64,000 nucleotides of DNA from Hyphomicrobiales bacterium (GTDB lineage Bacteria > Pseudomonadota > Alphaproteobacteria > Rhizobiales > Rhizobiaceae), in contig UBYA01000025.1 of assembly GCA_900469615.1 (NCBI GenBank), positions 62,001 to 126,000 of the forward strand, in the 5' to 3' direction. Both the position numbers and the translations under genes were made by a program. The notes below the pieces were generated by a model. It ran no database searches and was not told where the DNA came from. It was given only the letters and a program-made list of their open reading frames with translations. Positions 24,874 through 35,189 of the stretch are shown here, piece after piece (position 1 is the first letter of the stretch; each line of letters begins with the position of its first letter).

Positions 24874-25932
24874 CTAGGCTACGGCGCGGGTAAGCGGCAC
24901 GACGTTCTCCGCATCGCCGGCGGCACTGAGCGGAACACGCCCCTCGACCGGATGGCTTGGGTCATTGAAGCCCGGTGTCGAAGGATGCCCAGTCGTGACA
25001 AGGCGGTCGACCAGGGCTTCGTCCTCTGCATTGAGCCTGACGTCGAGAGCACTTAAATAGCTGTCCCAATGCTCTTCCGTGCGCGGGCCCGTGATCGCGG
25101 AGGTGATCAGCCTGTTGTTCAGCACCCAGGCGATCGCGAATTCGGTCGGCGTCACCTTCCTGGCGGCGGCGTGCTCAGCAATTTCCCTGGCGATGGCGAT
25201 CGATTCAGGCCGCCATTCGGTTTCGAGAATGCGCTTGTCGCCGCGGCCGGCGCGCGTATCGGCCGCCGGCTCCTTACCCGGCTCGTACTTTCCGGTCAGT
25301 ACGCCGCGCGCCAGCGGCGAGTAGGATACGACGCCGAGACCGTAATGGTGGGCGGCCGGAAGCTGCTCGGCCTCGGCCGTGCGGTTGACGATGTTGTAAA
25401 GCGGCTGGCTTGCGACCGGGCGATCGATGCCGAGCTGATCGGCCAGATGGGCGATTTCGGCGATCCGCCAGCCGCGGAAATTCGACACGCCGAAATAGCG
25501 CAGCTTGCCCGCACGGATGAGATCGCCAATCGCGCGCACCGGTTCTTCCAACGGCGCGTCGAAGACGGCACGGTGGAAGTAGAGAATGTCGATGTAATCG
25601 GTGTTGAGACGGCGTAGCGAGTTCTCGACCGTCTCGATTACCCATTTGCGCGAGTGACCACCGAGATTGGGACCCTTTTTGTGCGAATTGACGAACTTCG
25701 TCGCCAGAACCCAATGGTCGCGGTTCGCCTTGATGCCGCGGCCAACCACCTCTTCCGACTTGCCGTCATGATAGACATCGGCGGTGTCGATGAAGTTGAT
25801 GCCCTGATCGCGTGCCTTGTCGATGATACGGAAAGCGACGTCGTCAGGCGTCGGGCCACCGAACATCATGGTTCCAAGGGTGAGAGGCGATACCTTCAGC
25901 GCACTGCGCCCGAGATAGCGATAGTCGACCAT
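24874..25932 (-). CDS. Aldo/keto reductase
   Basis: About 352 residues from the ATG at 25932 (GGAG 7 nt upstream). It opens MVDYRYLGRSALKVSPLTLG with FIDTADVY (catalytic Asp/Tyr), the Lys in WVLATKF and His in ILYFHRAV: the aldo/keto reductase tetrad, where the usual pattern near this His is YQ.H. NADPH-dependent carbonyl reduction is likely. It lies 14 nt after the DppF-type ATPase gene in the same operon and is followed by an intrinsic terminator. A role in clearing an aldehyde released from an organosulfur substrate is inference. Confidence 0.85.
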   Translation of the reverse strand: MVDYRYLGRSALKVSPLTLGTMMFGGPTPDDVAFRIIDKARDQGINFIDTADVYHDGKSEEVVGRGIKANRDHWVLATKFVNSHKKGPNLGGHSRKWVIETVENSLRRLNTDYIDILYFHRAVFDAPLEEPVRAIGDLIRAGKLRYFGVSNFRGWRIAEIAHLADQLGIDRPVASQPLYNIVNRTAEAEQLPAAHHYGLGVVSYSPLARGVLTGKYEPGKEPAADTRAGRGDKRILETEWRPESIAIAREIAEHAAARKVTPTEFAIAWVLNNRLITSAITGPRTEEHWDSYLSALDVRLNAEDEALVDRLVTTGHPSTPGFNDPSHPVEGRVPLSAAGDAENVVPLTRAVA

Positions 25933-25946
25933 GTCATTTCTCCATT

Positions 25947-26859
<913 letters not shown>

Positions 26860-26882
<23 letters not shown>

Positions 26883-27855
26883 GGGCTCTCTCCGCTACAG
26901 CTGGAACATAGGGACAGGCCACTTCACGATTGGCCGAAACCTCGACAAGCGGCGGCACGGACTGCCCGCAAGCCGATCGCGCCACGGGACAGCGAGGCCG
27001 GAAAGAACAGCCTTTCTCGCCGGCAGCCGAGACGATGGAGCCCCGGATTTCCGTCAGCGGTCCGTCGCGATAGTGATAATCGGCCTTGAGGCGCGGCGAG
27101 GCGGCGAGCAGCCCTTGCGTATAGGGATGATAAGGCGTTTCAAACAGCGCGCCCGGCAGGCCCTGCTCGATCTTTCGGCCGGCATACATGACGACGACCC
27201 GATCGGCCCATTGCGCGACGATGCCGAGATCGTGCGTGATCAGGATCACGGCCATATCGAGCTGGCTGCGCAGGCGATCGAGCAGTTGCAGCACCTGTGC
27301 CTGTATCGTGACATCGAGCGCCGTCGTCGCCTCGTCGGCGATCAGGAGCCGCGGATTGCAGGCAACCGCGATGGCAATCATCACACGCTGGCGCATGCCG
27401 CCCGAGAGCTGGTGCGGATAGTCGTCGATACGCTTTGCCGCCTCGGGAATGCTGACGAGATCGAGCAGGTCGATCGCCCGCTGACGAGCCTGTCTCCGGC
27501 TCAATCTCTCATGGATGCGCAGAACTTCGACGATCTGATCGCCGATCGTCAGGACCGGATTGAGCGATGTCATCGGTTCCTGAAAGATCATGGCGATATC
27601 GTGCCCGCGAATGCCGCGCATCTCGCGCTCGGACAATTTCAGGAGGTCGCGCCCGTCGAAGACGATCTCGCCCGCCGTTTGCGCATGCCGCGGCAGCAGC
27701 CTCATCAGGCCGAGCGCCGTCAGCGACTTGCCGGAGCCGGACTCGCCGACGATCGCCAGCATTTCTCCGGCAGCGGCGCTGAAGCTGACACCTTTGACCG
27801 GTTGTGCTGCACCAAAGCCGACGGAGAAATCGCGAACCTGCAGAAGCCCTGTCAT
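26860..27855 (-). CDS. Oligopeptide-type ABC transporter ATPase (DppD/OppD class)
   Basis: 331 residues. Walker A GESGSGKSLTALG, Q-loop MIFQEPMTSLNPV, signature LSGGMRQRVMIAIAVA, Walker B LLIADEATTALD, and a C-terminal GCSFRPRCPVARSAC cysteine motif. The start overlaps the DppC-type stop as TGATG. It partners the ATPase at 25947. Confidence 0.92.
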
Positions 27856-28856
27856 CAGCGCTCCTCCGAAAAGCGGGGATTGAGCGCATCGTTCAGACCG
27901 TCGCCGATGAGATTGAGTGCGAGCACGGTGAAGACGATGGCGAGACCGGGCAAGGCGGTGAGATACCAGGCCGTGCGGATGACATCACGTCCGGCGCCGA
28001 TCATGGACCCCCACGAGACGCGATTGGGATCGCCGAGCCCCATGAAGGACAGCGCCGATTCCATCAGGATCGCACTCGCCACCATGACGGAAGACGTCAC
28101 GATCAGGGGCGGCAAAGCATTCGGCAGGATCTCGCGAAAGATAATGCGGGCGTGGCCGAAACCGAGGCTGCGGGCGGCAAGGACATAATCCTTCTCCCGT
28201 ATCGCGCGGAATTCGGCGCGCGTCAGGCGCGCAACCGTCGGCCAGCTGACGATGGCGATCGCCATCGTCACAGTCGACGTGGTCGGCTGCGCGATCGCGA
28301 CCAGCACCACGAGAAGGACGAAACTCGGTATCGTCTGGAAAATCTCGATGAGCTTGACGAGCAGATCGTCGACTATGCCACCGAAATAGCCGGCAAGCGC
28401 GCCGATCACCACGCCAACGCCAAGCCCGAGAAGCGTTGCCGCGATGCCGACGGTCAGCGAGATCTGGGCACCATGCAGGATACCCGCCAGCACATCGCGC
28501 CCCATGGAATCCGTGCCCAGCGGATAGGCTGCGTCCTGGCCCGGCCAAAGGAAAGGCCGCGCCACCATTTCCAGCGGATCGCCGGGATAAAGCACTGGCG
28601 CCAACAGGGCCGCAAGCACAATGCCGGCAAGAACCGCAAGGCCGAAGAGCGCGTTGGGATTGGCAAGAAAGATCCGCAGTTCCCGGCCGCGTCCCTGCCA
28701 GCGCCCTCCCGACACGGCTGTCGTGCGCGCATCGGGCGCATGAATATGGGTCCATCGACGCTCCGGAACCGATACAGGCCGCGCTTCCGTCGCAGATGCC
28801 TCTGACCTGAAATCACGCTCCTCCTCCGCATAGATCTTGAGTTCTTGTGCTTTCAT
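27855..28856 (-). CDS. ABC transporter permease (DppC/OppC class)
   Basis: 333 residues. A hydrophilic N-terminal segment of about 55 residues precedes the membrane helices; the DppC-type N-terminal NPNALFGLAVLAGIV helix, PLGTDSMGRDVLAGILHGAQISL block and EAA loop (VLAARSLGFGHARIIFREILPN) are present. It overlaps the DppB-type gene (ATGA) and the DppD-type gene (TGATG). It forms the membrane channel with the permease at 28853. Confidence 0.92.
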   Translation of the reverse strand: MKAQELKIYAEEERDFRSEASATEARPVSVPERRWTHIHAPDARTTAVSGGRWQGRGRELRIFLANPNALFGLAVLAGIVLAALLAPVLYPGDPLEMVARPFLWPGQDAAYPLGTDSMGRDVLAGILHGAQISLTVGIAATLLGLGVGVVIGALAGYFGGIVDDLLVKLIEIFQTIPSFVLLVVLVAIAQPTTSTVTMAIAIVSWPTVARLTRAEFRAIREKDYVLAARSLGFGHARIIFREILPNALPPLIVTSSVMVASAILMESALSFMGLGDPNRVSWGSMIGAGRDVIRTAWYLTALPGLAIVFTVLALNLIGDGLNDALNPRFSEER

Positions 28857-29842
28857 CGGCTTGCTCCGATCCGGGGGTCGAGCCAGGCTTGCAGGATATC
28901 GACTGCCGCGTTGGCGATGATGACGAGGAGTGACGAGAGAAGCAGAATGCCGAGCAGGACGCTGAAATCGCGGGCCATGACCGCCTCGAAAGCCAGCCGT
29001 CCAAGCCCCGGCCAGCTATAGACGGTTTCGACCACCACGGCGCCGCCGAGCATGCCGCCGAAGTGCATGCCGGCCATGGTGGTGATGGGGATGAGCGCGT
29101 TGCGCAGCACATGCCGGGTTGTCAGGATGAAGGGAGAGACGCCCTTTGCCCGCGCCGTGCGCACGAAATCCTGGGACTTGACCTCCAGCATCGCCGCGCG
29201 CGTCAATCTGGCATAGATGGCGAGATAGAACAAAGCGAGCGATATGGCCGGCAGCACCATGTAACGCGCCCGGTCCAGCAAGGCCGGCAGGCCGGTCAGC
29301 CGCGAGCCGATGGTGCTGTCGCCGCCGCTCGGCAGCCATCCGAGCTTGACGGAAAACAGGAGGATCAGCATCAGCCCGATCCAGAAGCCCGGGATCGAAT
29401 AAAAGAGCAGGGAGACGATGGAGATCAGCCGGTCCGGCAGCCGTCCGGCAAAGCTTGCCATCAGCGATCCAAGCGTCAGGCCGATCACGATGGCGAAGAC
29501 GAGCGCTGCCAGCATCAGCGTCAGGGTGCCGGGCAACCGCTGTCCGATCAGATCCGCCACCGGCATGCCGTAGCGCGGCGAAAAGCCGAGGCTGAAATGA
29601 GCAAGATTGTTCAGGTAGTTCCCGAGCTGGACGAGGATCGGATTATCCAGGCCGAAGCGTTCGCGCAGAGCCGCCATTGTCTCGACCGTCGCAGAGCCTG
29701 CTTCCGCCGCCATGACATCGGCCGCATCGCCCGGCGCCAGCTTCAGCAGGAAGAAGTTCAGGATGACGATGCCGAGTACCGTCGGCACTGCCTGAATGGC
29801 GGTCCGGCGTAACGTTCTCCCTATCCGAATATAAGCCGACAT
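28853..29842 (-). CDS. ABC transporter permease (DppB/OppB class)
   Basis: About 329 residues from the ATG at 29842 (MSAYIRIGRTLRRTAIQAVP); the in-frame extension further upstream would cross the intergenic region and is rejected. It has the DppB N-terminal helix with FFLLKLAPGDAADVMA, GLDNPILVQLGNYLNN, and the EAA loop (DFVRTARAKGVSPFILTTRHVLRN). First gene of the minus-strand Dpp-like operon; the shared regulatory motif begins 49 bp upstream. Confidence 0.9.
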   Translation of the reverse strand: MSAYIRIGRTLRRTAIQAVPTVLGIVILNFFLLKLAPGDAADVMAAEAGSATVETMAALRERFGLDNPILVQLGNYLNNLAHFSLGFSPRYGMPVADLIGQRLPGTLTLMLAALVFAIVIGLTLGSLMASFAGRLPDRLISIVSLLFYSIPGFWIGLMLILLFSVKLGWLPSGGDSTIGSRLTGLPALLDRARYMVLPAISLALFYLAIYARLTRAAMLEVKSQDFVRTARAKGVSPFILTTRHVLRNALIPITTMAGMHFGGMLGGAVVVETVYSWPGLGRLAFEAVMARDFSVLLGILLLSSLLVIIANAAVDILQAWLDPRIGASR

Positions 29843-29890
29843 CGAAACTCCTCGGGCAGCGTCGCGGAAATTCCAATCGCTGCATCGCAA

Positions 29891-29913
29891 TATTAGTTGA
29901 CTAAATCTGTAGG
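29891..29913. promoter_or_regulatory. 23-bp conserved motif, copy 1, in the divergent region dppB-like / binding protein
   Basis: TATTAGT-N8-TCTGTAGG on the plus strand, identical in both ends and length to a second copy at 37003-37025. It lies in the 290-bp region between two divergent transport operons, 49 bp from the DppB-type start and about 220 bp from the binding-protein start. Two matching sites in the two divergent promoter regions of one metabolic cluster suggest a common regulator, which is not identified here. Confidence 0.55.
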
Positions 29914-30132
29914 TTTTGTCAAATCCGTATTGGTAGATATTTCCAGAATTTATCGAACGGGCAGCAACATTTGGAACAAATAAATGAGATTTGAATGTTT
30001 GATAGTTTTTAATACTAAAAATCCGACCTTCGAGAATAAACGAACCTACGGGAACCGCTCTCTTCGGAAAGATAAAACCCAGCCGCTGCTCCCACGTCGC
30101 AGCACGGCCCCAGACATGCGAGGCAACCTCAG

Positions 30133-31737
30133 ATGACCAGACTTCCAGCAACTACACGGCGCAGTTTCCTGCTTTCGTCCGCAGCCTTGGGCGCGCTCGT
30201 CATGACGGGAACGTCGGGCTACACGGCTCCGTCCAGGGGCGGCACGGCAACCCTGCTGCTTTCGGCCGAACCGCCGGTTCTGACGACGATCGCCCATACG
30301 GCGTTCAATTCGGTCTATGTGTCGCCGAAAGTGACCGAGGGCCTGCTGACCTATGACTTCGATCTCAACCCGCAGCCGCTGCTCGCCAGGCAGTGGGCCG
30401 TCAGCGACGATGGGCTGCGTTACACATTCAAGCTGCGGGAAGGTGTCAAATGGCACGATGGGAAACCCTTCGGCGCCGACGACGTGGCCTTTTCGATCAG
30501 GACGTTGAAGGACGTTCACCCGCGCGGCCGCAATACATTTCTCAATCTCGTCGATATCGAAACGCCCGATCCTTTGACCGCGGTGCTCGTCCTTTCCAAA
30601 CCGGCGCCCTATCTCATCACCGCACTCGCGGCTTCCGAATCGCCGATCGTCCCGCGCCATCTCTACGAAGGCACGAAGGTCGCGGAAAATCCGGTCAATC
30701 TCGCACCTGTGGGCACCGGACCGTTCAAGTTCAAGGAATGGGTGCGCGGCAGCCATATCGTTTATGAGCGCAACCCCGACTACTGGGACCAGCCGCGCCC
30801 CTATCTCGACCAGCTGATCGTTCGTTTCATTCCCGATGCCGCCGCGCGCTCCATCGCGATCGAAACCGGCGAGATCGACCTGGCGCCATCGACACCCGTC
30901 CCGCTCAGCGATTTGGAGCGGTTCAAGAGCGTAGACAGCCTCGCCTTCGAGACACGCGGCTATCAATATTCCAACGGCGTCAGCCGCATCGAGTTCAATC
31001 TCGAAAAACCGGTCTTCAAGGATATCCGGGTCCGGCGCGCCTTTGCGCATGTCATCGACCGGAAGGTAATCCGCAACACGATCAACTATGGCTACGGCGA
31101 ACCGATCCCCGGTCCCATCAATCCCAACCTGACGAAATGGTATGTCGCCGACCTGAAGACGTATCCGATCGACCTCGCGGCCGCCGAGAAACTGCTGGAC
31201 GAGGCCGGCCATCCGCGCGGCTCGGACGGCGTGCGCCTGCGCCTCAACCTCGACTATGTGCCGAGCGGCGAAAGCTATAGCCGCGGCTCGGAATATATCC
31301 GCCAGGCGCTCGCCAAGGTCGGCGTCGAGGTGACGGTGCGCAGCCAGGATTTTGCGACCTATACCAAGCGCATCTACACGGATCGCGACTTCGATTTCGC
31401 CTTCGAGGGCATGAGCAATCTCTTCGACCCGACCGTCGGCGTGCAGCGGCTTTACTGGAGCAAGAATTTCCAGCCCGGCGTGCCCTTCTCCAATGGCTCG
31501 GCCTACAACAATCCCAAGGTCGATGCGCTTCTGGAGGCTTCCGCCATCGAGGTGGATCCGAAAAAGCGCGTCGAGCAATGGCGGCAGATTCAGGAAATCC
31601 TCGTCGACGACCTGCCGGCCCTCGACATCGTCAGTCAGCCGGAACTGACCATCTACAACAAGCGCATCGCCGACCACACGCTCGGCGGCGAAGGCATCTC
31701 CGGCAGTCTCGCCTACGCTTATCTCGCAACCGCCTGA
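30133..31737 (+). CDS. Family-5 ABC transporter substrate-binding protein
   Basis: 534 residues. The N-terminus TRRSFLLSSAALGAL is a twin-arginine-like signal peptide. The mature protein has the SBP_bac_5 landmarks GLLTYDFDLNPQPLLARQWAVS, YTFKLREGVKWHDGKPFGADDVAFSI and GTGPFKFKEW. It starts a plus-strand operon with a luciferase-type monooxygenase, a DszB-like protein and a DszC-like flavoprotein, divergent from the Dpp-like permeases it probably serves. It is paralogous to 35190 and to the fragment at 21378. The ligand is likely a small sulfur compound or derivative rather than a peptide (inference from neighbours). Confidence 0.88.
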   Translation: MTRLPATTRRSFLLSSAALGALVMTGTSGYTAPSRGGTATLLLSAEPPVLTTIAHTAFNSVYVSPKVTEGLLTYDFDLNPQPLLARQWAVSDDGLRYTFKLREGVKWHDGKPFGADDVAFSIRTLKDVHPRGRNTFLNLVDIETPDPLTAVLVLSKPAPYLITALAASESPIVPRHLYEGTKVAENPVNLAPVGTGPFKFKEWVRGSHIVYERNPDYWDQPRPYLDQLIVRFIPDAAARSIAIETGEIDLAPSTPVPLSDLERFKSVDSLAFETRGYQYSNGVSRIEFNLEKPVFKDIRVRRAFAHVIDRKVIRNTINYGYGEPIPGPINPNLTKWYVADLKTYPIDLAAAEKLLDEAGHPRGSDGVRLRLNLDYVPSGESYSRGSEYIRQALAKVGVEVTVRSQDFATYTKRIYTDRDFDFAFEGMSNLFDPTVGVQRLYWSKNFQPGVPFSNGSAYNNPKVDALLEASAIEVDPKKRVEQWRQIQEILVDDLPALDIVSQPELTIYNKRIADHTLGGEGISGSLAYAYLATA

Positions 31738-31759
31738 AGCACAGAAAGCAGGGAATGCC

Positions 31760-32938
31760 ATGTCTATTCAACACCTGCTCGGCTCCATCGTGGGCCTGCC
31801 GAAATTCGCCGCGCCGACCGACTTTGCGGATAGTCCGCTGTCGCAGGCCCTGAAGCAGCCCGTGCTTCTCGGCCTCTTCCTGCCGATCCAGGCGGGCGGC
31901 TGGACGCAATCGACGCTGGAGCGGTCCACCGACTGGCGCTTCGACTACAACAAGGCGCTGACACTGCGCGCGGAGGAGCTTGGCTTCGATCTGGTGTTCG
32001 CTCTGTCGCAATGGCTGCCGAAGGGCGGCTATGGCGGCGTTTTCAACGGACAGGCGCTCGACAGTTTCGTTTCGACCGCGGCACTCGCCGGCCTCACGAA
32101 GAAAATCATGCTCATTTCCACGATGCATGTGCTCTACGGGCCTTGGCATCCCCTGCACCTCGCAAAATTCGGCGCCACGCTCGATCACATCACTGGCGGC
32201 CGCTGGGGCATCAATGTCGTCACCGGCCACAGGGCGGTCGAACACGAGATGTTCGGCTGGCCGCGCATAGAGCATGACAAGCGCTACGAGCTTGCGGCGG
32301 AGTTCCTCGAGGTCGTGCAGCGGCTGTGGAGCGACGACGAGAATTATTCGTTCGAGGGCGAGAGCAGCTGGAAGCTCGGCGGCGGCTTCGTCACGCCGAA
32401 GCCGAATTTCGGCCGGCCGATCCTGGTGAATGCCACCGGCTCGGATGCCGGCATCGCCTTCGCCGCCCGCTACTCCGATATCGTCTTCATCACCAGCCCG
32501 ACCGGGGCGGATATCGACAGCGCCCTTGCCTCCCTGCCGGCCCACACGAAGAGGGTGAAAGACGCTGCCGCCGATGTCGGCCGCACTGTACGCACCCTGC
32601 TCAATCCGATGGTCATTTGTCGGCCGACCGAGAAGGAGGCATGGGAACTGGCGGACCGGATCGTCGCCCATGCCGACCAGCGGTCTCCGCAGGGCTTCCA
32701 GTCGCTGAACTCGGACGCCCAGGCATGGAAGGGCCGCGACCCGCAGGATCCCTACCGCTTCGTCGGCGGCAACATCCGCGTCATCGGCTCGCCGGAACAA
32801 GTGGTCGACCAGTTCGTCAAGCTCAAGGCGGCCGGGGTCGATGGCCTTCAGGTCAGCTTCTTCGACTTCCGCGACGACCTCGAATTCTTCGGCACGGATG
32901 TCCTGCCGCTGATGAAACAAGCCGGCCTGCGCCACTGA
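31760..32938 (+). CDS. Luciferase-type flavin monooxygenase (SfnG/SsuD-like)
   Basis: 392 residues, LLM superfamily TIM barrel. Landmarks are LLGLFLPIQAGGWTQST, AEELGFDLVFALSQWLP, HVLYGPWHPLHLAKFGATLDHITGG and GRWGINVVTGHRAVEHEMFG, the FMN-phosphate region of alkanesulfonate and dimethylsulfone monooxygenases. It uses FMNH2 from a separate reductase to cleave C-S bonds. The gene starts 22 nt after the binding protein and 11 nt before the DszB-like gene. Substrate (sulfone, sulfonate or other) is not determined by the sequence. Confidence 0.88.
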   Translation: MSIQHLLGSIVGLPKFAAPTDFADSPLSQALKQPVLLGLFLPIQAGGWTQSTLERSTDWRFDYNKALTLRAEELGFDLVFALSQWLPKGGYGGVFNGQALDSFVSTAALAGLTKKIMLISTMHVLYGPWHPLHLAKFGATLDHITGGRWGINVVTGHRAVEHEMFGWPRIEHDKRYELAAEFLEVVQRLWSDDENYSFEGESSWKLGGGFVTPKPNFGRPILVNATGSDAGIAFAARYSDIVFITSPTGADIDSALASLPAHTKRVKDAAADVGRTVRTLLNPMVICRPTEKEAWELADRIVAHADQRSPQGFQSLNSDAQAWKGRDPQDPYRFVGGNIRVIGSPEQVVDQFVKLKAAGVDGLQVSFFDFRDDLEFFGTDVLPLMKQAGLRH

Positions 32939-32949
32939 AAGGAACGATC

Positions 32950-33987
32950 ATGACCAGCAATGCCATTTCCGAAATCTGGTACACGCGCTGCCCTGTTCCG
33001 ACGCCTGTCGGCCTTGCGGCGCAACTCGGCTATCTCGAAGACGCCTTTCGCACCGAGGGCGTGACGCTGAAATCCATCATCGACTCGCCCGACCGGAACA
33101 TCCGGCAGAGCCACTTCAACCATACGCTCGACTGGTCCTTCCGGCATGGCGGCAACGTGCCGCCCATTCGCGCCCGCTCGGAGGGTCGCCGCACGCGCCT
33201 TGTCGGCATCACATGGACGGACGAGTTTCAGGCAATCATCACCCTGCCGGGAACCGGCATCAAGACGACCAGGGATCTCAAGGGCCGTCGCTTCGGCATT
33301 GCCCGCCGCCCCGAGGGGATCGTCGACTTCATGCGCGCCACGGCGCTCAAGGGTCTCGTCTCGGCCCTTTCGCTTGAAGGACTGTCCCTCGACGACGTCG
33401 AGATTGTCGAAATCGCCCTTGCCGATTCCGTTCTCGCGAGCCAGGAAGGGCCATCGCTTTTCGGCCTCAAGCGCCGGCAGGCCTATGGCGAGGAAATCGC
33501 CGCTCTCCTGCGCGGCGAGGTGGACGCCATCTACGTCAAAGGAACCGCGGGCATCAATGTCGCCAATCTCATCGGCGCCGTCCAGGTGGCCGAATTCGGC
33601 TTTCATCCCGATCCGAAGATCCGCATCAACTCCGGCTCGCCGCGCGTGCTGACCGTGGATGACTTGCTGGCCGACGAGCGCCCCGATCTCGTGCGGAAGC
33701 TCATCGAGGCGATCTTCAAGGCAAGCGCCTGGGCGGAGACCCATCCGGACGAAACACGGCGTTTCGTCGCGCGGGAATCCGGCGCCACGGAAGAACAGGT
33801 CCTTGCGGCCAACGGCCCGGAAATCCATCGCCATCTCGGCCTCGGATTGGAGCCGGAGCTTGTGTCCGCCGTCGAGCACTACAAGAATTTCCTGCGCGAC
33901 TTCGGCTTCCTGGCCGGCGATTTCGATATCGGCGAGTGGGTGGATCGCCGCCATCTCGACGGCTTTGCCGAACGTGCCGTTGCCTGA
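32950..33987 (+). CDS. DszB-like desulfinase / SsuA-fold protein
   Basis: 345 residues from the ATG at 32950, no signal peptide, so cytoplasmic. The fold is that of SsuA/TauA binding proteins, but the N-terminus aligns with DszB (2'-hydroxybiphenyl-2-sulfinate desulfinase): RCPVP with Cys14 matching the DszB nucleophile (NCPVP, Cys27), His55 in QSHFN matching His60, and Arg65-x-Gly-Gly68 matching Arg70/Gly73; the His-to-Arg spacing of 10 is identical. Flanked by a luciferase-type monooxygenase and a DszC-like flavoprotein. A C-S-cleaving (desulfinase) role is plausible; a cytosolic binding protein is the alternative. Confidence 0.7.
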   Translation: MTSNAISEIWYTRCPVPTPVGLAAQLGYLEDAFRTEGVTLKSIIDSPDRNIRQSHFNHTLDWSFRHGGNVPPIRARSEGRRTRLVGITWTDEFQAIITLPGTGIKTTRDLKGRRFGIARRPEGIVDFMRATALKGLVSALSLEGLSLDDVEIVEIALADSVLASQEGPSLFGLKRRQAYGEEIAALLRGEVDAIYVKGTAGINVANLIGAVQVAEFGFHPDPKIRINSGSPRVLTVDDLLADERPDLVRKLIEAIFKASAWAETHPDETRRFVARESGATEEQVLAANGPEIHRHLGLGLEPELVSAVEHYKNFLRDFGFLAGDFDIGEWVDRRHLDGFAERAVA

Positions 33988-34002
33988 AGGCTTGCAACAA
34001 CG

Positions 34003-35151
34003 ATGACCGAGACACTCACCGACCCGATCGGCAAGGCCAAAAGCCTTGCCGACGATTTCTCCGGCACAGCCGCGCATCACGACGCGACCGGCGCCTTTCC
34101 CTTCGAAAATTTCGACAGGCTCTTCGACGCGGGCCTGCTGGGCCTCGTCACCGCTCGCGATCATGGCGGGCTTGGCGAGGGCCTGACCTTAGCGCAGGCC
34201 GTCATCAGCGAGATTGCCCGGGGCGAGCCCTCGACCGCGCTGGTGCTTGCCATGCATTACAACTTGCATTTCACGATCCGCCGCTTCGGCAAATGGCCTC
34301 GGCATCTGGCCGACCGCGTATTGTCGGCAAACAGGCAAGGCGTGGCTTTGATCAACAACGCCCAGGCCGAACCGCGCATCGGCTCACCGGCCCATGGCGC
34401 TCTGCCGGAAACCATCGCGCGGCGCGACGGCGCGCACTGGCGGATTTCCGGCCATAAGAGTTACGTGACCGGTATTCCCATCCTGAAATGGGTATCGCTC
34501 CTCGCCCTCACCGACGAACCGGAGCCCCGTCTTGCCTCCTTTCTGGTGCCGACCGATGCCGCCGGCCTCAGGATCGAAAAAAGCTGGAATGCGGCCGGCA
34601 TGCATGCGACGGCGAGCGACGATATCATCCTCGATGACGTCCCGGTCCCGCTCGACGACCTCATCGAGGCGCAGCCGGCCGGCGAGCCGATCCGCCGCGA
34701 CGAGCATGCCGCGGCCTTCTTCTTCGGCCTGCTCGGTGCGGTCTATCATGGCGTGGCGAAGGCGGCGCGCGACCGCGTTCTTACCTTCGCAAGCCATCAT
34801 GCGCCCGCCAGCCTCGGCGCGCCGATCGCAACGGTGCCGCGTATCCAGGACGGCCTCGGCGAAATAGAGGTGCGGCTCGCGACGAATGCGCGGCTGCTGC
34901 GCTCGCTCGGGGAAGATGTCGATGCAGGCAGGCCCGTCGGAATGGACGGCATGCATGTCCGCCATGTCGTCATCGACAATGCTGTTGCCGTGACCAGCCT
35001 CGCACTCGAGCTTGCCGGCAATCCCGGCCTCAATCGCGATTTTCAGCTGGAGCGCCATCATCGCGACGCGATCACCGCCCGGTCGCACGCGCCGCAAAGC
35101 CATATGATCCGCACGATCGCGGCCAGGAACGCATTGAGCCGGCCTGGATAA
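34003..35151 (+). CDS. Acyl-CoA-dehydrogenase-fold flavoprotein (DszC-like), second copy
   Basis: 382 residues. N-terminal helical domain with FDRLFDAGLLGLVTARDHGGLGEGLTLAQ, middle domain WRISGHKSYVTGIPILKWVS and DDIILDDVPVPLDDL, and a C-terminal helical bundle ending FQLERHHRDAITARSHAPQ. The family is that of flavin-dependent DszC/SfnB-like monooxygenases or acyl-CoA dehydrogenases. It follows the DszB-like gene by 15 nt and ends the plus-strand operon. It is only distantly similar to the copy at 23575 (the LDRHWRN block is altered here), so the two probably act on different substrates. Confidence 0.82.
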   Translation: MTETLTDPIGKAKSLADDFSGTAAHHDATGAFPFENFDRLFDAGLLGLVTARDHGGLGEGLTLAQAVISEIARGEPSTALVLAMHYNLHFTIRRFGKWPRHLADRVLSANRQGVALINNAQAEPRIGSPAHGALPETIARRDGAHWRISGHKSYVTGIPILKWVSLLALTDEPEPRLASFLVPTDAAGLRIEKSWNAAGMHATASDDIILDDVPVPLDDLIEAQPAGEPIRRDEHAAAFFFGLLGAVYHGVAKAARDRVLTFASHHAPASLGAPIATVPRIQDGLGEIEVRLATNARLLRSLGEDVDAGRPVGMDGMHVRHVVIDNAVAVTSLALELAGNPGLNRDFQLERHHRDAITARSHAPQSHMIRTIAARNALSRPG

Positions 35152-35160
35152 GCCGGCTCA
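35135..35160. other. Stem-loop straddling the stop codon of the DszC-like gene
   Basis: TGAGCCGGC (35135-35143) and GCCGGCTCA (35152-35160) pair perfectly with an 8-nt loop that contains the TAA stop (35149-35151). It lies in the 38-bp gap region between two convergent genes. There is no T-tract; it could block convergent transcription or stabilise the mRNA end. Confidence 0.45.
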
Positions 35161-35189
35161 AGATCCACGGGCGGCAAGCGCCGGCCCCC

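Noticed and set aside
30046..31761. Long minus-strand open frame opposite the family-5 binding protein
   Set aside because: The plus-strand product has a signal peptide and complete SBP motifs; the opposite frame has none.
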